Assembly (NCBI GenBank): GCA_963682025.1
Contig: OY821519.1
Span: 70,298,025 to 70,362,024, forward strand
Direction of reading: 5' to 3'
Length of the DNA stretch: 64,000 nt
Origin: Cordilura impudica
Taxonomy: Eukaryota > Arthropoda > Insecta > Diptera > Scathophagidae
Shown here: piece by piece, positions 21,155 through 32,317 of the stretch
Layout of the letters: each line of letters starts with the position of its first letter
How positions within the stretch are numbered: position 1 is the first letter of the stretch
Made by a program: the position numbers and the translations under genes
Notes under the pieces: model-generated
The model's database searches: none
What the model was told of the DNA's origin: nothing
What the model saw: the letters and a program-made list of their open reading frames with translations, nothing else

Positions 21155-21896
21155 TACACTAGCGTGTCCCGAATTTTTTTTTAGCTTGCCCCCCTCCCCC
21201 CAAATGATGGGGATTTAGGACCCTTTTACGGGAAAAATAGCAAAAAAAATTTTTGAACAAAAAACCAGGATCCTAAAGATTGCAATTCAAGTGCATTTTG
21301 AAAAAAAAAAAATATTTTTGATTTTCAAAAAATTGACGCCAAAAGTAGCGTAATACAGAGTACATTCCGGGAAAAATATTAATAATTAATCTTAAAAGCT
21401 ACGAAAAACAGAGCGCTTTCGTTAAAACTATTTAAAAAAATATTAAATGGCTTTCAAGTAAATTTTACAAAAAAAAAGTCAATCTCGTTCCACTGTGTGC
21501 CGGATCAGAAAAATCTCTCACATTTTTTGAAATAGTTTTAACTAATATCCTCTAGTTTGCGCAGCTTGAAAGAAAGAAAGAAAAAAAAACATATACTCAC
21601 TTTCCATCTTTAAGATGCAACGCTGCACCAAAATTGCTCTACGTAAATTTTGTTAATATTTTTCCCGGAATGTACTCGGTATTGCGCAACTTTTGCCGTT
21701 AATTTTTTGAAAATCAAAAATATTTTTTTTTTCAAAATCCACTAGGATTGCAGTCTTTAGGATCCGATAGCCATCTGGTTTTTTGTCCACAAATTTTTTT
21801 GCTATTTTTCGCGTAAGAGGCTCCTCTAAATCCCCATCATATGAGGGGGCAAGCATTTTCAAATTCGAAAAAAACGAAATCGGGACGCGCTACTCT
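21155..21896. mobile_element. Fold-back MITE with about 240-bp arms
   Basis: Left arm starts CTACACTAGCGTGTCCCGA, and the right arm is its imperfect reverse complement, ending CGGGACGCGCTACTC. Shared landmarks in the arms are a CCCCATCATTTG-like block, an AGGATCC block and GGAATGTACTC-type sequence next to the loop. No transposase. The arms have diverged, so it is old. Confidence 0.7.
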
Positions 21897-21903
21897 ATAC
21901 ACT

Positions 21904-21998
21904 GGTTTGGAGGGTATAATTAGCTAAGCTGAATTATTTTCTTTTTTTTGGTTTGGAGGGTATAATTAGCTAAGCTGAATTATTTTCTTTTTTTTTCT
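21904..21998 (+). repeat. Tandem duplication of a 47-bp unit
   Basis: GGTTTGGAGGGTATAATTAG and the following A/T sequence occur twice back to back with no visible change apart from T-run length. A recent slippage-type duplication. Confidence 0.85.
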
Positions 21999-22026
21999 CT
22001 AAATTATGAAGCTATTTATTAATTTA

Positions 22027-22404
22027 CTAGCAGATTCCAGCCCTCGATATTCGAGCGCAAATTCTAGGAAATTTTATTTTTTCATTAAATAAAGACCCTA
22101 AAAGTATGCTAATCAATTAAAGCCAATTCACAAATCAACACAAAAAACAAACTCATGTTTATTACAAACACATTAGCAAATTTAATAAACACACACATAG
22201 CATTGTATAATTTTATGTATGTGTTAGTAGCAACTTTAAATGCAATTTACTCAAAATAAAGAAAAAAATTTAAAAATCTGTAAGTCTGCAAATCGGCTAA
22301 AAAGAAATACCTTTCAAATAATATGCGTTTTGGTCAAAATCGGGATAAAACGGTAGAACAAAACATCAGTCACAAGAAATCGCCTAGCCTATTAATATTA
22401 TAGA
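22027..22404 (-). mobile_element. Non-autonomous Helitron, copy D (uninterrupted reference)
   Basis: The best-preserved short member: CTAG at 22027-22030 (3' end read in reverse) and TCTATAAT at 22404-22397, with flanking A/T. It serves as the template that shows the LINE insertion in copy B. Confidence 0.8.
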
Positions 22405-22559
22405 TTCTTAATTTATTTAAGGTTTATTACCTTTAACAAATTTTATTCAGGTAAAAAACGTAAAAAAAAAGAAAAAATCCATAAGAAAAACTATTCGCAC
22501 ATTTCATATATTAATATAAAAAACTAAATATTCATTAAATATTTCTTAATATTAATATA

Positions 22560-22970
22560 GTACAACATCCTATGCACTTTAGGACCTGTTTGAGCGGATT
22601 TATAATGAGACTTAGCCAGCTTTAAGTTATACTTTTTACTAATTTTATACAACTCATCCAAAATGATGCGTTTTAACATTTTCTTTGAAGTTATTTTATG
22701 CTGTCGGATTCTGCACTCCAGTAGGATTGCGATCGATTTTTATTATTGCAGAGCAACCTCAGCTTGACATACTGCGCCATATGTTTTGGATCATTATACT
22801 GTATGAACCAAAAATCTTCTCCAAAGCCTAGTTCTTATGCGCTTCGTTTAAAATTTGGTTTTAAAATATTTATGTGTCCATTTGATTCATTATAGACTCA
22901 ATAAATGCGAGATTATCAACACTGTTGCCAGCCCTACAATCCTACACCATAATGCAATAGATTTTCTTTA
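22560..22970 (-). pseudogene. Tc1-like transposase remnant
   Basis: The minus strand encodes a decayed Tc1 block: ELGFGEDFWFIQYNDPKHMA, then the C-terminal region. The second catalytic Asp lies in YNDPKH. Stops occur before and after. It resembles the intact transposase at 50917 (GLGDSFYFQQDNDPKHTA) but is much older. A TTTA run lies upstream near 22968-22985. Confidence 0.65.
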
Positions 22971-23156
22971 TTTATTTATTTATTTTTTTGTTTGATATTT
23001 GCACCAATCCATTTATTTTAGAGATTTTTTTTTTTTTTTTGAAACATCCATAATCCACAATAAAAATTTCTAACAATTTATTCACATTTCGGTCACTAAA
23101 CTTCAAAAAGGGCTTCTTAAGAAGATGCTATGATTTTCTTAATTTCTAATTGATAC

Positions 23157-23650
23157 GAGGGTGGATCAATAAATATATGATTTTTTGATGCAAAAACAGT
23201 TTAATTTCTCAACAACAGTCTCCATCTATTTCAATGCAATTTACCCAGCCTTTCTCCAATTTGTTTATGCCATGAAAATAATAGGATTAATCAAGGACCA
23301 CAAAATAGTCATTTTTGCGAATATGATTTCATCGTTGGAGCTAATTCGCTTTCCACCGATCTATTTCTTCAGGTTTAAAAATAGAAAATAGCCACTGGGG
23401 GCTAAATCCGGAGAATATGGTGGATGAGTTAGCAAATTGTAGCCCAATTCATGGGCTATGTGCATTATTTTAATGAAAAAGCACTTCTTTGTCAATTTTT
23501 TTTAGATCGTCGTTGAATATGTTGGCCCAATATTTACCGTTTATTGTTGTTTCCATTCAAAGGTAATCCACGCGGACTAAGACGCGTGCATCCTAAAAAC
23601 CTGTCGCCACGATGTTTTTGAACGAAGAGTCTCGACTTTTTTTAGCGCCG
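23157..23650 (-). pseudogene. Mariner remnant (host of the Transib-like element)
   Basis: Starts with ACGAGGGTGGATCAATAAAT, a mariner-type end. The minus strand reads METTINGKYW, IDKEVLFH and a decayed PYSPD-type block. The N-terminal part is cut at 23651 by the CACAGTG-ended element. Matching sequence beyond 27675 is too decayed to rejoin. Confidence 0.6.
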
Positions 23651-24588
23651 CACAGTGGACCATATTTTGAGAAGGCGGCCAAAATTCATTTATTTTTTTG
23701 TTACCGATTTTAAAGTTATGTTATTCATTTGAAAGTAAATAGTAGTAAACCTCGGGAGCCAAAAAATTGCGACTCTATCTCAACTATATCACAGCGAACA
23801 AGGTCTTCGAAAATGGGCTTTCTCAGTATTTTGCTAAAATTAAAAATTTCTTTGTAAATTTTTATTTTTGAATGACTGTAACTTTTTTGATTTAAAAGAT
23901 TTTGAAGTGAAATAAATTTTGTATAATTTCGTGGCTTCCATACTATTAATGTTAAAAATGTAAAATCACCGAGTCATTCCGAAATTAAAAAAAAATAATT
24001 TAAAAAAGTTCCAAATTTTCCGAAAATCTCCTAGTTAATAGAGCATAACTCCTGCCAGTCAAAAGCAGTCAGAAAAAATCTTGCACTCTTCTATAGTCCG
24101 AACCCTCCCCTATACTCATATACCCCATTATATACCCGCCAGTTTCCACCCGTGTGCACCAGAACAATTTTTCTGACCCAAGGTTAGATATTTTCTGCAA
24201 AATTTATGAATACAAAAGTTGTCCACTATGTGGTTAGGATATATTAAGTTTGATGTGATGTTTGTAACTGCCAAACATATTGGACCTTTATCCATCTTTT
24301 ATTATACGGATCGACTCAAAAACACTTTCTGAGTCGATTAAACGATGTCCGTCCGTCCGCCTGAGTGTTATGAATACAAAAGTTGGTCGTACCGGTGCAC
24401 CGCGGTGTATTTTTTTGCGTGTCGGTAGAGCTGTCAGGAGTTGTTATATACTTATAAAAAAGGTTGAGATATAATGCGCTTAATTGTTACAGGTACATTT
24501 ACTTAGGTATCTTTCAAAAACATTAATAGTCTGAAGTAGAGTTCTTTAGTTTAAATACCTGACAAAATGGGAAACAATTTAAATAACA

Positions 24589-25229
24589 GGTAAATGGTAA
24601 AAAAAACTATTGCGACATAACCCTTTAAGATATGAGCAGGTATGCTTCACCTTTTAAAAGGGGTTAGGGTGTGGGTTTTTTATGCTTCTAAAAGTGGTAA
24701 CAAAAGATAAAAATTTGTAAATGGTAAAAAAAAACTATTGCGACATAGCCCTTTAAGATATGAGCAGGTATGTTTCACCTTTTAAAAGGGGTTAGGGTGT
24801 GGGTTTTTTATGCTTCTAAAAGTGGTAATAAAAGATAAAAATTTGTAAATGGTAAAAAAAAAAATATTGCGACATAGCCCTTTAAGATATGAGCAGGTAT
24901 GCTTCACCTTTCAAAAGGGGTTAGGGTGTGGGTTTTTTATGCTTCTAAAAGTGGTAACAAAAGATAAAAATTTGTAAATGGTAAAAAAAAACTATTGCGA
25001 CATAGCCCTTTAAGATATGAGCAGGTATGTTTCACCTTTTAAAAGGGGTTAGGGTGTGGGTTTTTTATGCTTCTAAAAGTGGTAATAAAAGATAAAAATT
25101 TGTAAATGGTAAAAAAAAAATATTGCGACATAGCCCTTTAAGATATGAGCAGGTATGCTTCACCTTTCAAAAGGGGTTAGGGTGTGGGTTTTTTATGCTT
25201 CGAAAAGTGGTAATAAAAGATAAAAATTT
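24589..25229 (+). repeat. Five tandem 128-bp units inside the Transib-like element
   Basis: Each unit carries TAAATGGTAAAAAA, TATTGCGACATA, TTTAAGATATGAGCAGGTAT, GGGGTTAGGGTGTGGG and ATGCTTC. Units alternate between GCTTCACC and GTTTCACC variants, giving a two-unit period of about 256 bp. The array ends about 190 bp before the transposase frame. Confidence 0.9.
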
Positions 25230-25420
25230 TTATTTTACATAATTGCAAAAAAGAGTATTTATAATAATGTTTCCACAATTTTTATTCATTACAATTTGTG
25301 CAATGACTGAGTACTGTTACAGAGATCTGGCACATATTTATTTTCAACGAAATGATGTAGACGATGTAATTTTGCACATAGTGAGCAACGACTTCTTTAA
25401 GAATTGTAACCTAGAAGCCA

Positions 25421-27112
25421 TTGAAATGCACAAAGGAAAAATTAAAGATGTACAAACGTTACCAAGACTGGTTAATAAAGGAACTTATTTTTGAAATTGC
25501 ATCTACAACTGCCAACGAAAGTGGAAAAAACGGTCGACCAGCAAAACCAATTGACGGATGCAGTGAAAGATCTCGAAGGCGCAAGCTGGAGAATATCAAT
25601 GAAGAAATTTCTCAAAGAATTATTAAGGATTCATTTTTGCACCAAATTCAACCAACCCAAAATAAAAAAAAAATTGAAATAATTGAAAAAAATAGTAGCC
25701 CAATAGCGAGACCAAGGCGCACAAAGAGGATTTTGAAAGGCATTCCTACACCAATTGAAGATAAGAAATTTACGCCGGAAGAAGCGTTTGCCCTATTTTT
25801 GGATTTGAAATACCAAAAATCAATATAAGGAATTGCTGAAGCGAACCAATGAAAAGAATTGTGGGATTTAAAAAAAATTGGTAATGACAGTATTACTTTA
25901 ATTTCTAAATGGGGATGTGATGGATCCTCTGGTCAGAAACAATACAAGCAATTTAATGCCGAAAATTCATCAAATGCTAATTTATTTATGGTATCTTTCG
26001 TTCCATTGCGCTTAACAAAAAGGTATAGCGTCTTAGAGCCGTCAACTAGTAGAGCAACAGAAATTGATATATGGAAAAATGAAATTCCTTCTTCAACAAA
26101 GTATTGCAGATCAATAAAATTTGCATTCAAAAAGGAAACCAAAGATGTCATAACTGAAGAAGTTCAAAAAATAAAAGATCAAATTAAGGAACTTCAACCA
26201 GTAATATTTAAATTTGATGACCAAGACATTAAAGTACATTTCAAAATATGTCTCACAATGATTGATGGAAAAGTTGCACAAGCTTTAACTGGAACAAAGT
26301 CAACGTCAAGCTGCATTATACGCCAAAAGACATCAAGTCAATTAAGCCAACCCCCACCAGAAGACGATAGTTTTAAGGAAGCCTACGAATTTGGAATGTC
26401 CCCTCTTCATGCTAGAATACGTTTCATGGAGCATATTCTTAAATTGGGTTATGATTTGGAATTTGGTCCGTTAGGCGAAACAGTGAGAAAAGACAAAGAA
26501 AATGAGGAAAAAAGAAAGCAAAAAAAAAACAAATTCAAAAAAAAATATCTACAGCTAGGCCTCGTAATCGACCAACCAAAACAAGGGGAAGGAAACACAA
26601 ATGATGGAAATACTGCAAGGAGATTTTTTTCCGATTCGGAAACTGCAGCATCTATCACAGGTGTAGATCATGAATTAATAAGACGATTCAAAATCATATT
26701 ACAAGTTCTAATATGCAGCAGAAAGTAAAATGCAAAAAAATTTGGAGAGTACGCCAATAAAACATCTATACTTTATAATGAAAAATATTCTTGGAGATAT
26801 ATGCCATCCACAGTTCATAAAATTTTGTACCATGGGGAACAAATAATTCAAAACAATATGCTACCAATAGGAGATCTATCTGAAGAAGCGCAAGAAAAAA
26901 GGAACAAAGACGAGCACAACACAAGGAAAATGTCCAGATGTTGTACTAATGAAGACCTTATCACTATTTTGTTATGCACTTCAGATCCATATATGTTCAA
27001 CATTCGTCAAAAATGGAAAACTACCTCTATTGAATTAGACAAAGAAGCTAAACAACTTCTAGAAGATGAAAATCAAGGCTATTTAGAAGAAATTTTTACT
27101 AAATTTGGTTGA
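25421..27112 (+). pseudogene. RAG1/Transib-like transposase, frame-shifted
   Basis: Three frames in order. The N-terminal piece (25421-25828) has a GRPAKPIDG...RSRRRK basic region. The middle (25859-26728) has LISKWGCDGSSGQ, MIDGKVAQALTGTKS, SPLHARIRFMEHIL and NDGNTARRFF. The C-terminal piece (26801-27112) has TVHKILYHG, GDLSEEAQEKRNKD and SDPYMFNIR. The layout parallels the RAG1 core: SCDG around the first Asp, a zinc-binding block, a ...LHxxI... segment, an NGNFAR-like motif and the acidic ESGNK-like segment before the end. Two frameshifts (near 25830 and 26730) inactivate it. An earlier short frame (25243-25494) is not obviously part of the family. Confidence 0.65.
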
Positions 27113-27869
27113 TTTAAAGTACTTTTTCATTACACTAACAATAAGTTACACTTTTTTTATATAGTTAAAAAATTTTCTTGATTTAAAAATTTTTATATTT
27201 CATAAATTTACCATAAAAATTGATATAGAAATATTTAAAAAGACAATAATAAAAAAAAATTTAACTAAAGCAAAAACATACGAGTTTTTCTTTGAAACTT
27301 CTCTATCTTGAACCAATATAAGGTAACTTTTACGTTCGCTGCTTAATAAATTATATTTTAACTCGGGATCTTTCAAAAAAAAAACAACCTTTGGCCCTTG
27401 TTCACATTAGGACGGGGACCAAAGTTTGGCATTATATTAAAAAAAACCTTGTTTTACCTTTCAACACTTTACTTTTGTACTAAAATTCAACTACAAATGA
27501 AAATATATTTTAAATCCTCCGTAACTTTTTTTATTTTCGGTCGAGAATTACGTTTTATAGCATAACTTAAACGCTAAAGTCTCACCTACCAAACAAAAAA
27601 AACCACATATCAAAATTCCAATCCAATCAAAAGTTATAGATTTTTGACCGCCTTCTCGTCAAATGGTCCACTGTGCTGTGGTCGACTCGCACGAAGAGAA
27701 AAGTAGTATTTTAAAGGACATCCGATAAAAATATCGTCAGAATATAACTAAATACTTAGGATAGTGTTAACAACTAAACTCTCATTTAACACCATGTTGC
27801 AAATCGAAACAACCAACCAAAAAATGCCATAAATACAACCTGGAAAAACTTCCTCGGAAAGAATGATAT

Positions 27870-28690
27870 TAATTTAAAAATGAAGTGGAAACTTTTTTAT
27901 AGCTGTATGTGGATCTATACAATCATATGCAGCACAAATATGGGGTTTTAGTAATTTTGATGCAGTGGATAATCTCCAAATATACTTCATGAAGAAAGTT
28001 CTCAAACTTCCAAGCAATACACCAAACTACTTCTTAATGCTAGAAACATCTGCTGAAGAAGGTCACATCTACACGTTAGCCCTTCACTTAAAATACATTG
28101 GAAAGGCCTTATATTATTATGGAGAAAGTAGACTGCCGCATCAATTGACAAAAATCTTGTTGAGAAGAGAGCTGTTTTGGGTAAAAATTTTAAAAGAAAA
28201 ACTCGTTAATTTAAGCATACTTTGGCCGGGGTCAACTCCAACAGAAGAGCAGTGGAACTTGTTAAGTACAGAACTTTTGAGCAGTATTAAAACACACAAT
28301 ATACAGTATAACTTGCAAGAGAAATTAAAAAGCAACACTAGACTATACAAATACCTCGATCACAAGAAAGCAGAACATTATCTTAAGGATGATATGAAAA
28401 TGGAAGACATAACACTGATCATGAAGGCATGCAACGGGATGATATTTCTTAATGTTAATAGATTTGGTGTAGGAGAAAATCAAAAGCTATGTACTTTATA
28501 TAACCTTCGAGAAAAGGATATACTTCAACACTTTCTGGGAATTTGTCCAGTTCTTAAAGAATTTAGAATCCGTTGTTTTCGCCAACCCTTATTAAATGAA
28601 ACCGAAATGATATGCATTCTTGATGGCAGCGCAGAAGATGACTGGTTTAACTTATTAAATTTCTTGAAATCTGCATTACAATTTATATAG
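27870..28690 (+). pseudogene. LINE-B ORF2 C-terminus, copy 2
   Basis: Frame 27965-28690, with an upstream extension in frame from about 27896 (AVCGSIQSYAAQIWG), follows a T-run frameshift. Landmarks are KKVLKLPSNTPNYFLML, GESRLP and a terminal knuckle-like CTLYNLREK...HFLGICPVL. The same blocks occur on the minus strand at 38133-38862, so both are the post-RT tail of one LINE family (LINE-B). The RT and endonuclease are absent: a 5'-truncated copy. A likely polyadenylation signal (AATAAA) lies near 28872 in its 3' UTR. Confidence 0.75.
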
Positions 28691-28984
28691 CTAATGATAT
28701 CTGAATACAATTAATTAAAGTTGATTGCATAATTAGACCGACAGACGTTTTAAATAAACATTGTCAATTATTATTATATTTATCTTTTGTTGATTAAAAT
28801 TTATATGAAAAAGAAAAATTTGAATTATAGAAAATATCCTTGTAAATTGTAATTAAATTAAATTTTGTCAATAAAGTTTATTAAATTCTTCATTCCTGGA
28901 ATGAAACCTAGAAAAAATATCAGTAAAATTTTTTGTGAGTTTTTATTACACTCAGTAGACAAAAATAAACTATGTAAGACAACT

Positions 28985-29353
28985 TTTAGTCATAGTCCCG
29001 TATAGTGCACATAATTTTCTCAAATTTGGATTGTATGTGTTTTTGAAAAAAAGAAGTAACTTTACCAAATATGGTCAGGATCGGTCCCCGTATAAATATA
29101 TCATCTTATATGAACTTATTCAAATCTGCTGGCAAAAGAAAAGTAATAAAAATTCCATACAGATTTGGTTTATGCTTATTTCTTATACCCAATTAGTTGA
29201 ACCTAAGACCAATTCTCTATACCCATGGTATAGAGTATCGCATAGTCGATCAACACAGGATCATTTTCTGATTCGATTTAGCAATGTTCGTCCATCCGTC
29301 TGTCTGTTCATGTAAACCTTGTAATTAAACTAAAGGTCGCAAGCATGAATATA
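28985..29353 (-). repeat. Repeat X, copy 2 (first piece)
   Basis: Minus-oriented X sequence, with a joint near 29245 between two X pieces. A CATCCGTCTGTCTGTTCATG run is present. It is interrupted at 29353 by the rosa-type mariner and resumes at 30605. Confidence 0.65.
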
Positions 29354-30604
29354 AAGGGTTTTTCAATAAGAGCGCTACAAAAGTTTTTTTAAATAAAACA
29401 AAAGCGGTTTTGGATATCAATGAAATTCTTTATTCCTGTGAAAGTACGTTCGATGCCATTATGTATGGAAATCGATCTCTTTTGCATGGCCACCACGGGC
29501 ACGCTTGCAGAAGTCCAGACGCTGAACCCAATTTTCGACGGTTTTCAAGCATAAATCGGCCGATACTGCTGCAATTTCACGTTCGATATTCGTACGAAGT
29601 TCACCAATCGTCGCTGGCTTGTTGGCATAGACCATAGACTTGACGTAGCCCCACAGGAAATAGTCCAACGGCGTCAAATCACACGACCGAGGCGGCCAAT
29701 CGACTGGACCATTTCGTGAGATAACACGTTCTCCAAACTTGGTTTCCAATAAATTGATTGTGACATTCGCTGTGTGGCTTGTGGCGCCGTCCTGTTCGAA
29801 CCACATGTCCTCCAAGTCCATATCATCCCATTGGGGCCAAAAATATTCGGTTATCATTGAACGGTAGCGATTCCCATTCACAGTAACGTGCCGGTCTTGA
29901 TCATCACGGAAGAAGTACGGCCCAATGACGCCGCCGGCCCATAAGCCGCACCAAACCGTAATTTTTCGGGATACAATGATGACTCATGGAGTACGTGTGG
30001 ATTGCTGTCTGACCAATAACGCATATTTTGTTTACTGACGAAGCCATTCAGCCAGAAATGAGCCTAATCGCTTAAGATGATTTTTCGATGAAAATCCGAA
30101 TCATTTTCAAGTTGTTGTTCAGCCCAATTCACGAACATACGACGCTTCTGGTGGTCAAGCGGCTTCAGTTCTTGCGTCAATTTGATCTTGTAAGGATGTA
30201 GGCCAAGATGTTTTCGCAAAATTCGCCACAACGACGTCACAGAGATGCCCAACGACGAGACACATTTGGGCTTTCTTCAACTGAAGCCTCAGCGGCAGCA
30301 ATATTCTCGACACTACGTGCACTTCTTTGTCTCATTGGCACGGGAACATTTTGTACTGTGCCTGTGGATTCAAATTTATCCACTAGACGCTCAATTGTTG
30401 ATCTGCTAGGACGATTATGACGACCATAAATTGGACGTAGCGCTCTTAACGTTGAGGCCACTGACTCGTTGTTGGCTCGTATATCTTTCCATCATGAAAT
30501 GGCAAACCTTACTGAAGAGAAATGTCAAAAGAGCGGCAAGAAATATGGCATCGTTTGCTGTTCCTGTCTTTCTACTTTTGTAGCGTCCCTGTTGAAAAAC
30601 CCTT
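29354..30604 (-). mobile_element. DD41D (rosa-type) mariner, full length but dead
   Basis: Ends AAGGGTTTTTCAATAAGAGC and, in reverse, AAGGGTTTTTCAACAGGGAC, flanked by TA (29352-29353 and 30605-30606). 1251 bp. It lies inside repeat X copy 2. The transposase is on the minus strand and broken. Confidence 0.85.
29459..30495 (-). pseudogene. DD41D mariner transposase, broken
   Basis: Minus strand: ATG at 30495 (MERYTSQQRV), a small deletion, SVASTLRALRPIYGRHNRPS, a frameshift near 30250, then WRILRKHLGLHPYKI and IILSD-stop-AHFW. A GAG-to-TAG change directly follows the first catalytic Asp. A second frameshift near 29935 precedes the 140-aa end piece, with FEQDGATSHTA and DLTPLDYFLWG. The last two catalytic Asp have 41 residues between them. 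All three catalytic residues can be seen, but at least one nonsense and two frameshifts kill the gene. Confidence 0.85.
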
Positions 30605-31075
30605 TATATTAATGAAATTTCATATGTAAGCTTTTGCCGGTCATAAGACGAACGCTATTGATTTTTTTTTTATAAATCGGTGCATGCTCAAACCTATTCC
30701 CCATACAAATGACTCATATGAGTTCGAATTAAATTGCCCTAGATTCCAAATTATCGTATAAGTATCGGTGTGAAAGTATTTATTACAACCCCATAAAGAA
30801 ACCCTGTGGGACCATTTTTAGTCATAGTCCCCAAATGAAGATGATTCCCGATCTTCACTTAAATCTATCTAAAAACAAAAGCTTTCCAGAGATGTTTCTC
30901 AAATATGGTTTATTTTTTTTTTTTTTTTCAAAAAATAAGTGAATTCACCAAATATGGTCATGATCGGACCATTTTGCAACCAAGTGCCCATATAAAAATA
31001 GGCAACAAATTGATAACAATGGTACCAAAATTTGGCTTATGCTTACTTTATGTATCCGTAAGTTAGACCTAAGAC
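30605..31075 (-). repeat. Repeat X, copy 2 (second piece)
   Basis: Continuation of X after the mariner: ATTGATTTTTTT-type junction, CCCATACAAATGACTC, TCCCGATCTTCACTTAAATC and GTCATGATCGGACC blocks in the usual order. Ends near 31075, where unrelated sequence begins. Confidence 0.7.
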
Positions 31076-31261
31076 CCTTTCCATTTATCCATTTGTCCGT
31101 TCCTCAGTCTATGCTTCGATGTGAATCCTTTAATCCCACTACATGCCAGAATGTGATTTCGGAAGTATATAATTACTATAGCATATGGGTAAGTTCGGTA
31201 TTCATGTGACCAGTGTGACCAACGATATCCTGCGCATTCGTTTCTAGAAGGGGTCCTGCAT

Positions 31262-31763
31262 GCAACTTTGCGGAGGCAATAACTGGATATAGCAAAATAC
31301 ACAAGTTTTAGCGGTAGTGTTACTAACTTGTGGCGTGCATATAGGAAACAGTTCATATCTGACGTTATTTTTATATGGGCATGGTCAAAAAATGGACCAA
31401 TTAACATCATATTAGTCAATTTGTTAAAAAAACTTACATGAACCAAATTTTATAAAAATTTATCAAAAATTTCTCTTGCTGATAGATTTGTGCGCAGATC
31501 GGGGAATCAGCTTTATATGGGGACTATGACATTTACATTACATTTCACACATGACATTTATGTGTAAGAACCACAGCTAAACCAAATTTAACCGATATCT
31601 ATATGATAATCTGGAACTTACGGCAATTTAAGTCAATCTATATATTCATATTTGCAACCTGTAGTTTGATTACAACGTTTACATAGGACACACAGTCAGA
31701 TGCAAGATCAGACAGACAAGCAGCCAGCCAGACCGCTAAATTGACTCAGAAAGTGATTCTGAG
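31262..31763 (+). repeat. Repeat X, copy 3 (plus orientation)
   Basis: Blocks like AACTGGATATAG, ATATGGGCATGGTCAAAAAATG and GATCGGGGAATCAGC run in the order of copy 1. It is interrupted at 31764 by a small LINE fragment. Head-on to copy 2. Confidence 0.65.
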
Positions 31764-32087
31764 TTTTTTTTTTAAATTTACCAACACTCAACAAATGCAG
31801 TGAGTGCATTGTGTTGATTTCAGGAAAATAGGTTAAGAGAAAGAGGAGATAGGGAGTAGTGTTTGTGGATATTTGACTTAAATTTTATTAGATTACAACT
31901 GTCAGGAAAGACCTCTGCGGGAAGTTTATTCCACATACGGCTAGTTCGACTGATAAACGAATTCTCTCTGTAATGCGTTGTGAGGTCAACTGGACAATAG
32001 GCTACAAACGGATGTGATCTACTAGAGAAGCGGGTAGAGCGAACCGAAACTCGGGCACTTGGAATAAGTTCGCTAATCTCAGAAGAA
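31764..32087 (-). pseudogene. 5'-truncated LINE insertion with 17-bp target duplication
   Basis: CAGAAAGTGATTCTGAG occurs immediately on both sides (31747-31763 and 32088-32104). Between them, on the minus strand, is a LINE C-terminus (LIPSARVSVRSTRF, HPFVAYCPVDLTTHYRENSF, RTSRMWNKLPAEVFP, SNIHKHYSL) with a T run at the left (the poly-A tail). This is a textbook truncated target-primed insertion of a CR1-like LINE, with an unbroken C-terminal frame. Confidence 0.85.
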
Positions 32088-32104
32088 CAGAAAGTGATTC
32101 TGAG

Positions 32105-32317
32105 TCACCGCATTCGATATCGAGTAAAATCAACCAAAATTCAATATTTTGGTTTATTATTTGAAGAAGACGGACAAACGCTCGACCACGATTCACTTTT
32201 CTTCTTAACCAGAGGTCATAATTCTTCAACGGCCCAAAGAAAAATTATTCTTAACATTTTATTTTGGGAAATAAAAAAATGATTTCGATCGAAAAATTTC
32301 GATAACGAATGCGGTGA
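32105..32317. mobile_element. 213-bp MITE-like palindromic segment
   Basis: TCACCGCATTCGATATCGA at the left, and the reverse of TCACCGCATTCGTTATCGAA at the right. No coding. The exact boundary with repeat X is unclear. Confidence 0.55.

Larger units (their letters stand above)
23651..27675 (+). mobile_element. RAG1/Transib-like DNA transposon 1
   Basis: Inverted ends of about 35 bp begin CACAGTGGACCAT and share GAGAAGGCGG(C/T)CAAAA, at 23651 and ending at 27675. Transib elements, and the RAG recombination signal heptamer CACAGTG, start this way. It contains a 128-bp tandem array and a decayed transposase (25421-27112). The bases just outside do not show an obvious 5-bp duplication (CGCCG against CTGTG), so the flank has changed or one end is eroded. 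Confidence 0.7.

Noticed and set aside
24589..25229. CRISPR-like regular repeat array
   Set aside because: Units are directly tandem with no unique spacers, and the sequence is eukaryotic.
25243..25494. Separate gene upstream of the Transib-like transposase
   Set aside because: Short, hydrophobic at the start, overlaps the transposase N-terminal frame and has no recognised family.
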